From positions 186,001 to 250,000 of the forward strand of contig NZ_BMRN01000001.1 of NCBI RefSeq assembly GCF_014648655.1: a stretch of 64,000 bases of DNA. Direction: 5' to 3'. The first letter of the stretch is position 1. Every line of letters starts with the position of its first letter. A model generated the notes under the pieces. The model did not search any database, was not told the DNA's origin, and worked only from the letters and a program-made list of their open reading frames with translations. Below, piece after piece: positions 7,314-16,536 of this stretch. This DNA is from Streptomyces atratus. Lineage in GTDB: Bacteria > Actinomycetota > Actinomycetes > Streptomycetales > Streptomycetaceae. A program made the position numbers and the translations under genes.

Positions 7314-9263
7314 ATGAGAAACAGCCGCGCGAGAAGTCGCGCCGCGCTGAGCATGGCGGCGACACTGCCGCTGCTCGCCGGTGCGCTCGCCCTCGGGATA
7401 CCGAACGCCAGCGCGGACTCCGCGCCGAGCGGGCGGGACGCGCTGCAGGGCACCAAGCCTGTCTGGGCGACCGCCAAGGCCGATCAGGGGGCCACGTCCG
7501 ACAGCGACAAGGTCAGCATCCGGGTCCATCTGGCCGGACGGGACGCGAAGGGGCTGGCCGCCTACGCCGCCGCCGTGTCCGACCCGCAGTCCGCTTCGTA
7601 CGGGAAGTACCTGAGCGCCGAACAGGCGCAGGCCCGGTTCGGGGCCACTCAGCAGCAGATCGACCAGGTCGGCCAATGGCTGAAGGCGAACGGACTGACC
7701 GTCACCGGCGCCAACCGGCACTATGTCTCGGCCACCGGTGATGTGGCCGCCGCCGAGAAGACGTTCGGCACCCAGCTGCGCAACTACCGCAAGGGCAGCC
7801 GGACCTACCGCGCCCCGGCCTCCACCGCCTCCATGCCCGCCGGGCTGAGCGATGCCGTTCTCGCCGTCTCCGGCCTGGACAACGCGCCGCACAAGTCGAG
7901 CCACGACGAGACGCTGCCGCCGCCGGACGCGGTGTTCCGCAACTCCGGCCCCTTCTCCTCGTACTACGGCTCGAAGACCGCGTCGACGCTGCCGAGCGCC
8001 TACGGGTCCAAGGTGCCGTACGCGGTCAAGGGCTACACCGGAAAGCAGCTGCGCGCCGCGTACGGTGCGGGCGACTGGACCGGCAAGGGCGTCACCGTCG
8101 CGATCACCGACGCGTACGCCTCGCCGACCATCGCGAAGGACGCCGCCGAGTATGCCAAGCGCAACGGCGACGCCCCGTACCGTCGCGGGCAGCTCAGCCA
8201 GGTGCTGCCGGCCGACTACACGAAGACCGAGGAGTGCGGGGCCTCCGGCTGGTACGGCGAGGAGACCCTCGACGTCGAGGCCGTGCACGCGGTCGCGCCC
8301 GCCGCCGACATCGTGTACGTGGCCGGCGCCTCCTGCTACGACGCCGATCTGCTGGACTCGCTGAACAAGGTCGTCGACCACCGGCTCGCGGACATCGTCT
8401 CCAACTCATGGGGCGACATCGAGGCCAATGAGACCCCGGACGTCGCGGCCGCGTACGACCAGGTCTTCAAGATGGGCGCGATCGAGGGCATCGGCTTCTA
8501 CTTCTCGTCCGGCGACGACGGCGACAACGTCGCGTCCACGGGGACGAAGCAGATCGACGTGCCGTCCAACTCCGCCTGGGTGACCTCGGTCGGCGGCACC
8601 GCTCTGGCCGTCGGCAAGAACGACACGTACCAGTGGGAGACCGGCTGGGGCACACTGAAGGCCAACCTCGCCGACGACGGCAAGACCTGGACCGGCTTCC
8701 CGGGCACGTACACCTCGGGCGCGGGCGGCGGCACCAGCTCGTCCGTGAAGCAGCCTTTCTACCAGCGCGGAGTCGTCCCGGACTCGCTCGCGCAGGCGAA
8801 CGGGAAGAAGCGGATGCGCACGGCCCCGGACATCGCGGCCGTCGCCGACCCGAACACCGGCTTCCTGGTCGGTCAGACCCAGACGCTGCCCGACGGATCG
8901 CTCGGCTACGACGAGTACCGCATCGGTGGTACGTCACTGGCCGCGCCGGTCATCGCCGGTGTCCAGGCGCTCGCGCAGCAGGCCCGGCACGGTCTGCCGA
9001 TCGGTTTCGCCAACCCGGCGATCTACGCCCGGTACGGATCGAAGGCGTACCACGACGTCACGGACCACCCGCTGGGCCCGAACCGCGACCTCGCGGTGGC
9101 CCGGGTCGACTTCGCCAACGGTTTCGACGCGGCGGACGGCGTACTGACGTCGGTGCGCAGCCTGGGCAAGGACGCCTCACTCAAGGCGGTCAAGGGGTAC
9201 GACGACGTGACGGGTGTCGGGACCCCGGCGGCCGGCTACGTGAACTCGTACCGCCGGCACTGA
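7314..9263 (+). CDS. Secreted S53 (sedolisin-type) serine-carboxyl peptidase
   Basis: A 649-residue exported protease made as a proenzyme. The ATG at 7314 has GCAGGGGG just upstream and opens a classic signal peptide: a basic N-terminus, a hydrophobic stretch to about residue 30, and ASA just before the mature part. A pro-kumamolisin activation region follows (YGKYLSAEQAQARFG). The catalytic domain shows EETLDVE (the Glu/Asp pair) and GGTSLAAPV (the nucleophile Ser), with a C-terminal DVTGVGTP stretch as in the calcium site of this family. Sedolisins are active at acid pH on extracellular proteins. An in-frame ATG at 7209 exists but would place 35 non-signal residues before the leader, so I reject it. 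Confidence 0.88.
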   Translation: MRNSRARSRAALSMAATLPLLAGALALGIPNASADSAPSGRDALQGTKPVWATAKADQGATSDSDKVSIRVHLAGRDAKGLAAYAAAVSDPQSASYGKYLSAEQAQARFGATQQQIDQVGQWLKANGLTVTGANRHYVSATGDVAAAEKTFGTQLRNYRKGSRTYRAPASTASMPAGLSDAVLAVSGLDNAPHKSSHDETLPPPDAVFRNSGPFSSYYGSKTASTLPSAYGSKVPYAVKGYTGKQLRAAYGAGDWTGKGVTVAITDAYASPTIAKDAAEYAKRNGDAPYRRGQLSQVLPADYTKTEECGASGWYGEETLDVEAVHAVAPAADIVYVAGASCYDADLLDSLNKVVDHRLADIVSNSWGDIEANETPDVAAAYDQVFKMGAIEGIGFYFSSGDDGDNVASTGTKQIDVPSNSAWVTSVGGTALAVGKNDTYQWETGWGTLKANLADDGKTWTGFPGTYTSGAGGGTSSSVKQPFYQRGVVPDSLAQANGKKRMRTAPDIAAVADPNTGFLVGQTQTLPDGSLGYDEYRIGGTSLAAPVIAGVQALAQQARHGLPIGFANPAIYARYGSKAYHDVTDHPLGPNRDLAVARVDFANGFDAADGVLTSVRSLGKDASLKAVKGYDDVTGVGTPAAGYVNSYRRH

Positions 9264-9282
9264 CGTAGCGGTCGGTATACGT

Positions 9283-9321
9283 CGACGGCCGTCCCGGGGC
9301 CCCGCTCCGGTGCGGCCGTCG
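9283..9321. terminator. Hairpin between convergent peptidase and ku genes
   Basis: CGACGGCCG and CGGCCGTCG pair perfectly (9 bp) across a 21-nt GC-rich loop, in the gap between two converging genes. A bidirectional terminator is likely. Confidence 0.45.
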
Positions 9322-9392
9322 GTCGTGCGTGGGCCCGGGCTCGTGCCGCGCACCCGTACCCCGGGCCGAGGCGCGCTTGTCCCATGCGTGTC

Positions 9393-10460
9393 TCAGGCCG
9401 AGGCGCGCTTGCGAGGGGCCGCCTTCTTCGTTGTCGACTTCGGGTCCGACTTCGCGGTGGTCTTCTTCGCCGTCGCCTTGGCGGACGACTTCGCCGTCGA
9501 CCGTGCGGCGGTCTTCTTGGCGGGTGCCCTGCTCGGCGTCGACTTCTTCGCAGCCGTCTTCTTGGTTGACGCCGTGGCCTTCTTCTTCGCTCCGGTTCCG
9601 CCCGACTTCTTGCGGCCGGTGAGCGAGGTGACCTTGGCGGCGGGCGCCTTCGCCGATTCCCCGGCGGTCTCCGGCTCCTCGCCGCGGGCCTCCTTCGCGG
9701 CCCGGACGCTGTTCTCCAGCGCTGCGATCAGGTCGACGACCGTGCCGCCGCCCGAGGCGTCCGCCTCCGCCGGCTCCAGGGTCCGGCCGTCCGCCTTCGC
9801 CGCGATGAGTTCCTCGACCGCCTTGCGGTAGTCGTCGTGGAGCGAGTCCATGTCGACCTCGCCGAGGGTGGCCATCAGCGCGTCGGCCAGATCGAGTTCG
9901 GCATCGCGGACCGTGACCTCGGTCTCCGGGGCGACGCCCTCGGGGCTGCGGATCTCGTCCGGCCAGAGCAGGCCGTGCATGGCGATCACATCGTCGACCA
10001 CCCGCAGCATGCCGAGCCGTTCGCGGCCTCGCAGCGCGTATTTCGCCACGGCGACCTTCTGGCTCCGCTTCAGCGCCTCACGCAGCAGGGTGTACGGCTT
10101 GGCCGCCGGGACCCCGTTGGCGGAGAGGTAGTACGCCGCGTCCATCTGGAGCGGGTCGATCGAAGCGGCCGGCACGAAGGCGACGATCTCGATCGTCTTG
10201 GCGGTGGGCAGCGGGAGGGAGCTGAGGTCCTCGTCGGTGATCGGGATCATCGATCCGTCGGCATCCTCGTACGCCTTGCCGATGTCGGCGGTGGTGACCT
10301 CCTGCTCGTCGATCTCGCAGACCTTCCGGTATCGGATCCGGCCGCCGTCGGCGAGGTGGATCTGGCGGAAGGAGACCGAATGGTTCTCGGTGGCGTTGAT
10401 CAGCTTGATCGGGATGCTGACCAACCCGAAGGAGATGGCGCCGTTCCAGATGGACCGCAC
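9393..10460 (-). CDS. ku: Non-homologous end-joining protein Ku
   Basis: A 355-residue bacterial Ku that binds DNA double-strand ends and recruits the LigD-type ligase/polymerase. The core starts MRSIWNGAISFGLVSIPIKL, the hallmark N-terminus, from GTG 10460 with AAGGGGTG upstream. The core spans about residues 1-265. The last 65 residues are a Lys/Ala-rich tail (KKKATASTKKTAAKKS and similar), a known feature of some actinobacterial Ku proteins that adds DNA binding. It is divergently transcribed from the polymerase gene at 10522, so the pair may share control. The 3' end (codons for KRASA) is duplicated just downstream of the gene. Confidence 0.93.
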   Translation of the reverse strand: MRSIWNGAISFGLVSIPIKLINATENHSVSFRQIHLADGGRIRYRKVCEIDEQEVTTADIGKAYEDADGSMIPITDEDLSSLPLPTAKTIEIVAFVPAASIDPLQMDAAYYLSANGVPAAKPYTLLREALKRSQKVAVAKYALRGRERLGMLRVVDDVIAMHGLLWPDEIRSPEGVAPETEVTVRDAELDLADALMATLGEVDMDSLHDDYRKAVEELIAAKADGRTLEPAEADASGGGTVVDLIAALENSVRAAKEARGEEPETAGESAKAPAAKVTSLTGRKKSGGTGAKKKATASTKKTAAKKSTPSRAPAKKTAARSTAKSSAKATAKKTTAKSDPKSTTKKAAPRKRASA

Positions 10461-10479
10461 TGTTCACCCCTTGTGTCCG

Positions 10480-10496
10480 TATAGATACCTATAGAT
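10480..10496. promoter_or_regulatory. TATAGAT direct repeat between ku and the NHEJ polymerase
   Basis: TATAGAT occurs twice, separated by ACC, in a short AT-rich island within a GC-rich genome. It lies between two divergent start codons. The right copy is 25 bases before the polymerase ATG, a reasonable -10 position; the region could also be an operator. No good -35 is visible. Confidence 0.35.
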
Positions 10497-10521
10497 CAGG
10501 GAAACATGTGATTCTTATCGT

Positions 10522-11418
10522 ATGACGCCGATCACGGAGGTGGAGGGGCGGCGGCTGGCGCTCAGCAATCTCGACAAGGTGCTGTATCCGGCCACCGGAA
10601 CCACCAAGGGCGAGGTGCTCCACTACTACGCGGCCACCGCGGCGGGGGCCCTGCTCGCGCATCTGCGCAACCGGCCCGTGTCCTTCCTGCGCTATCCCGA
10701 CGGGCCGGACGGGCAGCGCTTCTTCACCAAGAATCCGCCGCCGGGTACGCCGTCCTGGGTACGGACCACCGCCGTTCCGCACCATGAGGACAAACAGGCC
10801 AGACAGGTGGTCGTGCAGGATCTGGCCTCACTGATGTGGGCGGCCAATCTGGTGGTGGAATTCCACACGCCGCAGTGGCAGGCCGACGCGCCCGGGATCG
10901 CCGACCGGATGGTGTTCGACCTGGACCCCGGTGCGCCCGCGACCGTGGTGGAGTGCTGCGCGGTGGCACTGTGGCTGCGTGAGCGGCTGGCGGCGGACGG
11001 GTTGCTCGCGTACGGGAAGACCTCGGGGTCGAAGGGGCTGCATCTGCTCGTACCGCTGGAGCCCACCCCCGCCGATCGGGTGTCGGCGTACGCGAAAGGG
11101 CTGGCCGTCGAGGCGGAGCAGGAGCTTGCGGAGCTGGTCGTGCGCCGGATGACGCGGGCGTTGCGGCCGGGAAAGGTGTTCGTCGACTTCAGCCAGAACG
11201 CGGCGGCGAAGACGACCGCCACGCCCTATACGCTGCGCGCCCGGCCCGAACCGACCGTCTCGGCGCCCGTCACCTGGGCGGAGATCGACGAGTGCCGGGC
11301 GCCGGGGAAGCTGGTCTTTCTGGCCGGTGACATGGGGGCGCGACTGAAGCGGTACGGGGATCTGCTGGGTCCGCTCATCGATCCGGACCGGGCAGGGCGG
11401 TTGCCGAGTGCACGGTAG
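10522..11418 (+). CDS. Stand-alone LigD-type NHEJ polymerase/primase domain protein
   Basis: A 298-residue protein equal to the polymerase (archaeo-eukaryotic primase) domain of LigD, without ligase or phosphoesterase domains. Visible signatures are LSNLDKVLYP near the N-terminus, RFFTKNPP, the metal-binding MVFDLDPG (two Asp), the KTSGSKGLHL stretch, and FVDFSQN. It would fill in or extend broken ends with ribonucleotides together with Ku. The divergent ku neighbour supports the role. Streptomyces genomes often split LigD functions into separate proteins. ATG 10522 has no clear Shine-Dalgarno sequence, so the message may be leaderless or nearly so. Confidence 0.88.
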   Translation: MTPITEVEGRRLALSNLDKVLYPATGTTKGEVLHYYAATAAGALLAHLRNRPVSFLRYPDGPDGQRFFTKNPPPGTPSWVRTTAVPHHEDKQARQVVVQDLASLMWAANLVVEFHTPQWQADAPGIADRMVFDLDPGAPATVVECCAVALWLRERLAADGLLAYGKTSGSKGLHLLVPLEPTPADRVSAYAKGLAVEAEQELAELVVRRMTRALRPGKVFVDFSQNAAAKTTATPYTLRARPEPTVSAPVTWAEIDECRAPGKLVFLAGDMGARLKRYGDLLGPLIDPDRAGRLPSAR

Positions 11419-11656
11419 GGGCGGGGGTCGGGGCCGGGTCGGGATGGCCGCCGTCCTGTCCTCGATCATCGCCGGACGGACTGCTGTCATCGGTCGATCG
11501 ACGTGTCCGGAATTCGCCCCCGGAGCGCATAGCGCATGGCGGAGGATCTTGTCATGTCCGTCAGGAAAAGACCGCATGTGGAGGGCGGAGCGTCCGAGCC
11601 GTGGTGCAGACTCCTCGCAGACACTGCTTCGTGGAATTGCGTGGGGAGGCGATGGC

Positions 11657-13837
11657 GTGTTCGCAGGGATCGACGAGGTCGACTGGGGCTCGATGGAGCA
11701 TGCCTACGGGCCTGCCGATGATGTGCCGGAGATGCTGCGGGGTCTCGCGTCCGCCGATCCGGCGGAGCGCGAGGCGGCGCTGGACGGCATGTACGGGGCC
11801 GTTCACCACCAGGGTGATGTGTACGCATGCACGCTGGCCTGCATTCCGTTTCTCTTCGAGCTGGTCGTGGATCCGGGCATTCAGGACCGGGGCAGCATCG
11901 TCGAGCTGCTCACCAGCATCGGCGGCATCGATCTGGACGGGGACGACGAGGACGAGATCGACGAGGACGAGATCGAGGGCGCGGCGAACTACGCGATGGC
12001 GGCGACCGCCGTCACCGCGGGCGCCGGGGTGTTCTTCGAGCTGATGGCCGACGAGGACCCGGGCGCGCGGCTCTCCGCGCCCCTGGCGCTCGCCACGCTC
12101 CACAGCCACCCCGTACAGGTCCTCGCGCTGCTGCGGGAGCGGTTGCCGGTGGAGCCGGCCGAGGAGGTTCGGCTCGCCCTGGTCGAGGCCGCGGGGCGGA
12201 TCGCTCTGCGGCACCGTGCGCTGGCCGGGCAGGCGGCCGACTGGCTGACCCGGCTGGCCGGTGCGGGTTTCCCGCCGGGGTTGCGGCTCGCCGCGCTGGC
12301 CCAACTGGCGCGGTGCGCGCCGGATGCGCTGCCGGGCGATGTCGTACGAGTGGTGACGGGTCTGCTGCGGCAGCTGCGCTCGGTGCCCGTACGTCGGGCG
12401 GGGGCGGCTTCCGCGGTCGATGCGCAGGCCGGTCCGGCCGAGGCGGTCGCGGCCGTCGACGCGCACTCGGAGGCGGCCGGAACCGGGGAGCCGCCCGTCG
12501 AGGAGCGGGCCGCGCCCCTGACCCTGGTGGGGCAGTTGCGGGCACTGCCCGACGAGGAGACTTCGGGGCGCACCGCCCCCTGGACGGCGGACCTGCTGCG
12601 GACGCTGCATGTCGGACTCGACGACCGGGTCGCCGAGCGGACGGCGCTGCTGACGGATCAGCTGCGCAGCCCCGACCACCAGCAGCGGATCGATGCGCTC
12701 CGGATGAGCAGCGGGCTGGTCCGGGCCTGGCGCGGCTCGTACGAGGAGCTGGTCCGGCTGGTGGGTGAGCAGCTCGCCACCCCCGAGCCGCGGCTGGCCG
12801 AGACCGCCGCGCACGTGCTGGAGGAGCTCTTCGGGCTCGCCGCGCCCGCCGCCGATGCGCTGGCGGCTCGGGTGGCGGCGGACCCCGGCGCCTGGGTTCA
12901 GGACTGGCCGAGCGGTCCTCCGGGGCTCGGCAGCGCGGTGAAGGCGCTGGCCAGGCTGGGTGATACCCGTGCCGTGCCCGCGCTGGCCGCCGCGCTGGAG
13001 CGGCCCGAGGTGCCGCACGATGTGGGATTCGCCATCGGCTGTCTGGGGACGGCAGCGGCCCCGCTGACCGCTCTGCTGCGCCGCAGGCTCGGCGAGGTCC
13101 GTCTCCACGAGGGGGCGTACGACCAAGCGAGCCCGCTGCTCACGGGGCTGACCGCGCTACGGGCTGACGAGGCGATGCCGGAGGTGCTGCGGGTGTTGCG
13201 CGGCGCGCCGGAGTACCGGGGCGAGTGGCTGCGTACGGCGGCGCTGCGGGCGCTCGGTTCGTTCGGGCCCGCGGCGCACAGTGCCGTACCGGAGCTGCGT
13301 GTTCTGCTGCGCCGCCCCGGGAACACCTCGGCAACGGAGGTCGCGGAGGCCCTGTGGGCGGTCGACGGGGACGCCGACGCCGTGCTGCCGGTGCTGATCG
13401 AGGGCCTCCAGGCCGAGCGGGCCCACGAGCGGCGCTCCGCTGTGAACGCGCTGGGCAGGCTCGGGACGCAGGCGGCGGTGACGGCACCCCGGCTGCGCGC
13501 ACTGCTCGGGCACGAGGAGCTCTGGCTGCGGGTGGATGCGGCGATCGCGCTGGGGGACGTGTCCGGGCGGGCCGAGGAGTCCGTGCCGGTGCTCCTGGCG
13601 GCCTGGGAAAAGAACCGTCATGTCCGGGTCCGGGTGGCGGAATGTCTGGCGCGGACGGGTGCCGCTGGTGCAGGGTCGGACGTGGCACGTGTGCTGCGCG
13701 CCGAACTCGCCTCCGTACGCCGTCACAACGCGATGGACGGTGGATACGGCAGCCACGACACATACGAGGACGAAAAGCTGCTGGCGCTCTGCCGGCAGGC
13801 GCTTCTGGGTGATACGGGGAAGGGACTCACAACGTGA
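11657..13837 (+). CDS. HEAT-repeat protein
   Basis: About 726 residues from GTG 11657, chosen because GGGGAGG lies 7 bases upstream; the frame is open further left but without coding character. The protein is almost wholly alpha-helical and Ala/Leu/Arg-rich, with repeated helix pairs (for example ALARLGDTRAVPALAAALE and AVNALGRLGTQAAVTAPRLR) typical of HEAT or PBS-lyase repeats. Near residue 95 there is a very acidic segment (DDEDEIDEDEIEG). There is no signal peptide or catalytic motif. The stop overlaps the GTG of the next gene. Such proteins serve as scaffolds; the partner is unknown, with the coupled zinc ribbon protein the best candidate. Confidence 0.7.
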   Translation: MFAGIDEVDWGSMEHAYGPADDVPEMLRGLASADPAEREAALDGMYGAVHHQGDVYACTLACIPFLFELVVDPGIQDRGSIVELLTSIGGIDLDGDDEDEIDEDEIEGAANYAMAATAVTAGAGVFFELMADEDPGARLSAPLALATLHSHPVQVLALLRERLPVEPAEEVRLALVEAAGRIALRHRALAGQAADWLTRLAGAGFPPGLRLAALAQLARCAPDALPGDVVRVVTGLLRQLRSVPVRRAGAASAVDAQAGPAEAVAAVDAHSEAAGTGEPPVEERAAPLTLVGQLRALPDEETSGRTAPWTADLLRTLHVGLDDRVAERTALLTDQLRSPDHQQRIDALRMSSGLVRAWRGSYEELVRLVGEQLATPEPRLAETAAHVLEELFGLAAPAADALAARVAADPGAWVQDWPSGPPGLGSAVKALARLGDTRAVPALAAALERPEVPHDVGFAIGCLGTAAAPLTALLRRRLGEVRLHEGAYDQASPLLTGLTALRADEAMPEVLRVLRGAPEYRGEWLRTAALRALGSFGPAAHSAVPELRVLLRRPGNTSATEVAEALWAVDGDADAVLPVLIEGLQAERAHERRSAVNALGRLGTQAAVTAPRLRALLGHEELWLRVDAAIALGDVSGRAEESVPVLLAAWEKNRHVRVRVAECLARTGAAGAGSDVARVLRAELASVRRHNAMDGGYGSHDTYEDEKLLALCRQALLGDTGKGLTT

Positions 13838-14181
13838 TCATTTTCGGTACGCGGGGTTATCTGTACCAACTGGCCATCCTGACGATGGTCTGTGGCTGGT
13901 GCGGCAATCCGGCCGCGCACACGCTGCGCAAGCGGGTCACGAAGTTCACGCTGTTCTTCGTGCCGCTGTTCCCGTTCTCGACGAAGTTCGCGACGCAGTG
14001 CACGTTCTGCGGCGGGGAGCAGCAGATCCCGAAGGAGCAGGCCGAACAGCTGCTGGCGCAGCATGCCGCCTCGCAGGACGGCAATCCGTTCGGGCAGGCG
14101 CAGGGACAGGGGCAGGGGCAGGGACAGGGACAGCCGGGATACGCGCCCGGTGGGCAGGGACAGAACCCCTACCAGCGCTGA
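13834..14181 (+). CDS. Small zinc-ribbon protein with Gln/Gly-rich tail
   Basis: 115 residues. Two CxxC pairs (CGWC near residue 20 and CTFC near 57) can bind one zinc. Between them is a hydrophobic, basic stretch (KRVTKFTLFFVPLFPFSTK) seen in a family of short zinc-ribbon proteins. The tail is low complexity (GQGQGQGQGQ) and encoded by a near-perfect hexanucleotide repeat around 14097-14130. The GTG overlaps the HEAT-repeat stop by 4 bp, indicating an operon. Function unknown. Confidence 0.72.
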   Translation: MIIFGTRGYLYQLAILTMVCGWCGNPAAHTLRKRVTKFTLFFVPLFPFSTKFATQCTFCGGEQQIPKEQAEQLLAQHAASQDGNPFGQAQGQGQGQGQGQPGYAPGGQGQNPYQR

Positions 14182-14288
14182 ATCAGCATCCCGACCAGCA
14201 CCCAACCGGTACCAAATAGACAAAATACAAAAATTACTTCCTTCCGAATAAGGTCTATGAGGCACAGACCGCGGGAAGGGAGGGTGCC

Positions 14289-15065
14289 ATGCGTCCGCAT
14301 CGCCGGGTGCAGCGCCGCACGGCGGCGGCCTTCGGGGCCGTCGTCGGCGCAGTGCTGCTGGCCGGCTGCGGCACCGGCGGCGGGCTGCGGAGCGCCGGAG
14401 CGACCGCGACCGCCATCGGGCCCGCCCGGCTCTGGCCCGAGCTGCCGCCGGCCTCCGCCGCCCCGTACGACTACGGCGAGGGCGAGACCGCGCGCATCCC
14501 GGGGATCGAGGTGCCGGACGGCGATGTGCACCGTCTGGATCCGGTGGCGGTGGTGCAGGCGGGCCTGAAGGCCCGGCCCAACCGGTCCAGCGGCACGGCC
14601 GACCTCCCCGCCGACACGGTCCGCCACATCGTCGCGTGCCGTACCGAGCCCGCTTCCTGTCCCGTGCTGCAGCCCTACTTCCGTGATCTGACGGGCGACG
14701 GCAAGGACGAGATGGTGCTCGGCGTCCGGTTGCCCGGCCGCCAGCTCTCCGTACGGGTCTATATGCCGGAGGCGGGCGGGCTGACCCGGATCCTGTCCAC
14801 CGCGGACGCCGTGATCAGCGTCGAGCTGGCCGGGCGGGATCTGATCATGCGGGTGCCGTCGGCCATCACCGGGTACGAGTACCGCACCGCCTGGTCCTGG
14901 GACGGCAGGCAGCGCGCGATGCTGCCCACCCGGGACGAGATCCTGCGGATGCCCGCGTCCCGGGCCCCGCAGCCGCACCCCACGACCACCGGTCCGACAA
15001 CCGGATCCACCACCGCCGGACCCACCGCCACACCGTCCGTCGGCGTTTCCGCGGAGCGCCGATGA
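14289..15065 (+). CDS. Lipoprotein paired with a histidine kinase
   Basis: 258 residues. The N-terminus is basic, then hydrophobic, ending in the lipobox LLAGC at about residues 20-24, so the protein is probably anchored outside the cell. The body has FRDLTGDGKDEMVLGVRL, a calcium-loop-like stretch in a probable beta domain; the C-terminus is a Thr/Pro-rich spacer. GGGAGGG sits 6 bases before the ATG. The stop overlaps the kinase start (ATGA), which suggests that it modulates the kinase, as the lipoprotein CseA does for the CseBC system in Streptomyces. I see no response regulator in the operon. Confidence 0.75.
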   Translation: MRPHRRVQRRTAAAFGAVVGAVLLAGCGTGGGLRSAGATATAIGPARLWPELPPASAAPYDYGEGETARIPGIEVPDGDVHRLDPVAVVQAGLKARPNRSSGTADLPADTVRHIVACRTEPASCPVLQPYFRDLTGDGKDEMVLGVRLPGRQLSVRVYMPEAGGLTRILSTADAVISVELAGRDLIMRVPSAITGYEYRTAWSWDGRQRAMLPTRDEILRMPASRAPQPHPTTTGPTTGSTTAGPTATPSVGVSAERR

Positions 15066-16414
15066 GGCGGCACGGAACGAAGCGGCGCGGGCTGCGCGCG
15101 CCTGCCTGGACCGCGACGCTCACCTGGAAGTCGGCCGTCTTCATCACCGTGATGTGCTGCGCCCTCGCCGCGCTGCTGAGCGTGCTGGTCCACAGCGAGG
15201 TGACCCGTCAGACCGTCGGCCAGGCCCGCGAGAAGGCGCTGTCCCGGCTGGAGGACGTCACCGTCGCGTACGAGACGGGCGAGGCGCTCCCGCCGGGTTC
15301 CGGCATCGATCCGCCGGGGCTGCCCGCCTCCCTGCGCGCACTGGCCGCGGGCGGCGACCGCGGCACGCTCGTCGCCCATCACAACGGGCGTCCGGTCATG
15401 TGGGCGGCGGCTCCGGCCGGCGGCCGTGCGCTGGCCACGGAGGTGGACTACAGCCAGAGCGCCCGCACGATCAGCGATCTCGACGGAGCGATCGTCGGCT
15501 CCTCCCTGCTGGCCACCGGCGCCACCCTGCTCGTCGGCGCGTTCGCCGTCACCCGGGTCACCCGGCGGCTGCACCAGACGGCCCGGGTGGCCCGCCGGAT
15601 CAGTGCGGGCGACCTCGACGCCCGCGTCGGCGATCCGCGCACGGCGGACCCTTCGCGCCCGCAGGACGAGGTGGCGATCGTCGCCGGTGCGCTGGACACG
15701 ATGGCGTCCACGCTCCAGCGCAAGCTGCTGACCGAGCAGCGGTTCACGGCCGATGTGGCGCACGAGCTCCGCACCCCGCTGACCGGCCTCTCGGCCGCCG
15801 CCGAACTGCTGCCGCCGGGGCGGCCGTCCGAACTGGTACGGGACCGGGTCCGGACGATGAGGGGGCTGACGGAGGATCTGCTGGAGATCTCCCGGCTGGA
15901 CGCCCGCACGGAGCAGGTCGACCTCGATGTCCACGAGCTGGCGCCGCTCGTCGAACGCGTGGTGCGCGCATCCGGCACGGAGACCGAGATCCTTTCCGAA
16001 AGAACCGCCGCAGGGCGACCGCGGGAGCACGTACAGGTCGAGACCGACAAGCGGCGCCTGGAACGGGTGCTGGGCAATCTGATCACCAATGCGCACAAGC
16101 ACGGCCGCCCTCCGGTGGTACTGACGGTCGACGGACCGGTGGTGACCGTACGCGATCACGGGCCGGGATTTCCGGACTATCTGCTGGCCGACGGCCCGCA
16201 GCGGTTCCGTACCGAGGGCGGCGGCAAGGGACACGGTCTCGGGCTGACCATCGCCGTCGGGCAGGCGGAGGTGATCGGCGCCGCCCTCACCTTCTCCAAC
16301 GCCCAGGACGGCGGGGCGGTGGCCCGGCTGACGCTCCCCGAGTACGTACGGCTGGACGCCGAGGTGCCGGAAAGCCGGTGCGCGCCGGAATGCGGACCGC
16401 ATCACAAGGAGTGA
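15062..16414 (+). CDS. Membrane sensor histidine kinase (no adjacent regulator)
   Basis: 450 residues. One membrane helix lies at about 20-45 and a second at about 145-168, enclosing an extracytoplasmic domain of roughly 100 residues. A HAMP segment follows, then the H-box DVAHELRTPLTG (His near residue 234), N-box NLITNAHKHG near 338, and ATP-lid motifs DHGPGF and GKGHGLGLTIA. It is translationally coupled to the lipoprotein gene in front. There is no response regulator within 10 kb on either side, so the partner must be encoded elsewhere. The wall-synthesis genes that follow make envelope sensing plausible, but that is inference. Confidence 0.88.
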   Translation: MRRHGTKRRGLRAPAWTATLTWKSAVFITVMCCALAALLSVLVHSEVTRQTVGQAREKALSRLEDVTVAYETGEALPPGSGIDPPGLPASLRALAAGGDRGTLVAHHNGRPVMWAAAPAGGRALATEVDYSQSARTISDLDGAIVGSSLLATGATLLVGAFAVTRVTRRLHQTARVARRISAGDLDARVGDPRTADPSRPQDEVAIVAGALDTMASTLQRKLLTEQRFTADVAHELRTPLTGLSAAAELLPPGRPSELVRDRVRTMRGLTEDLLEISRLDARTEQVDLDVHELAPLVERVVRASGTETEILSERTAAGRPREHVQVETDKRRLERVLGNLITNAHKHGRPPVVLTVDGPVVTVRDHGPGFPDYLLADGPQRFRTEGGGKGHGLGLTIAVGQAEVIGAALTFSNAQDGGAVARLTLPEYVRLDAEVPESRCAPECGPHHKE

Positions 16415-16536
16415 GGGGGCGTCAGCCGGACACCCGCCCGACGCCTGCCGCCGGGCATACTCTCATGAACACGTCTATGGACATACCCGCTATGACATAA
16501 GGGAAATAGACACCACCTCTTGCTACGTTGCGTGGC

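Noticed and set aside
14289..16414. Lipoprotein and kinase as a CseABC-type operon
   Set aside because: There is no response regulator and no ECF sigma gene next to them, so only the lipoprotein/kinase likeness holds.
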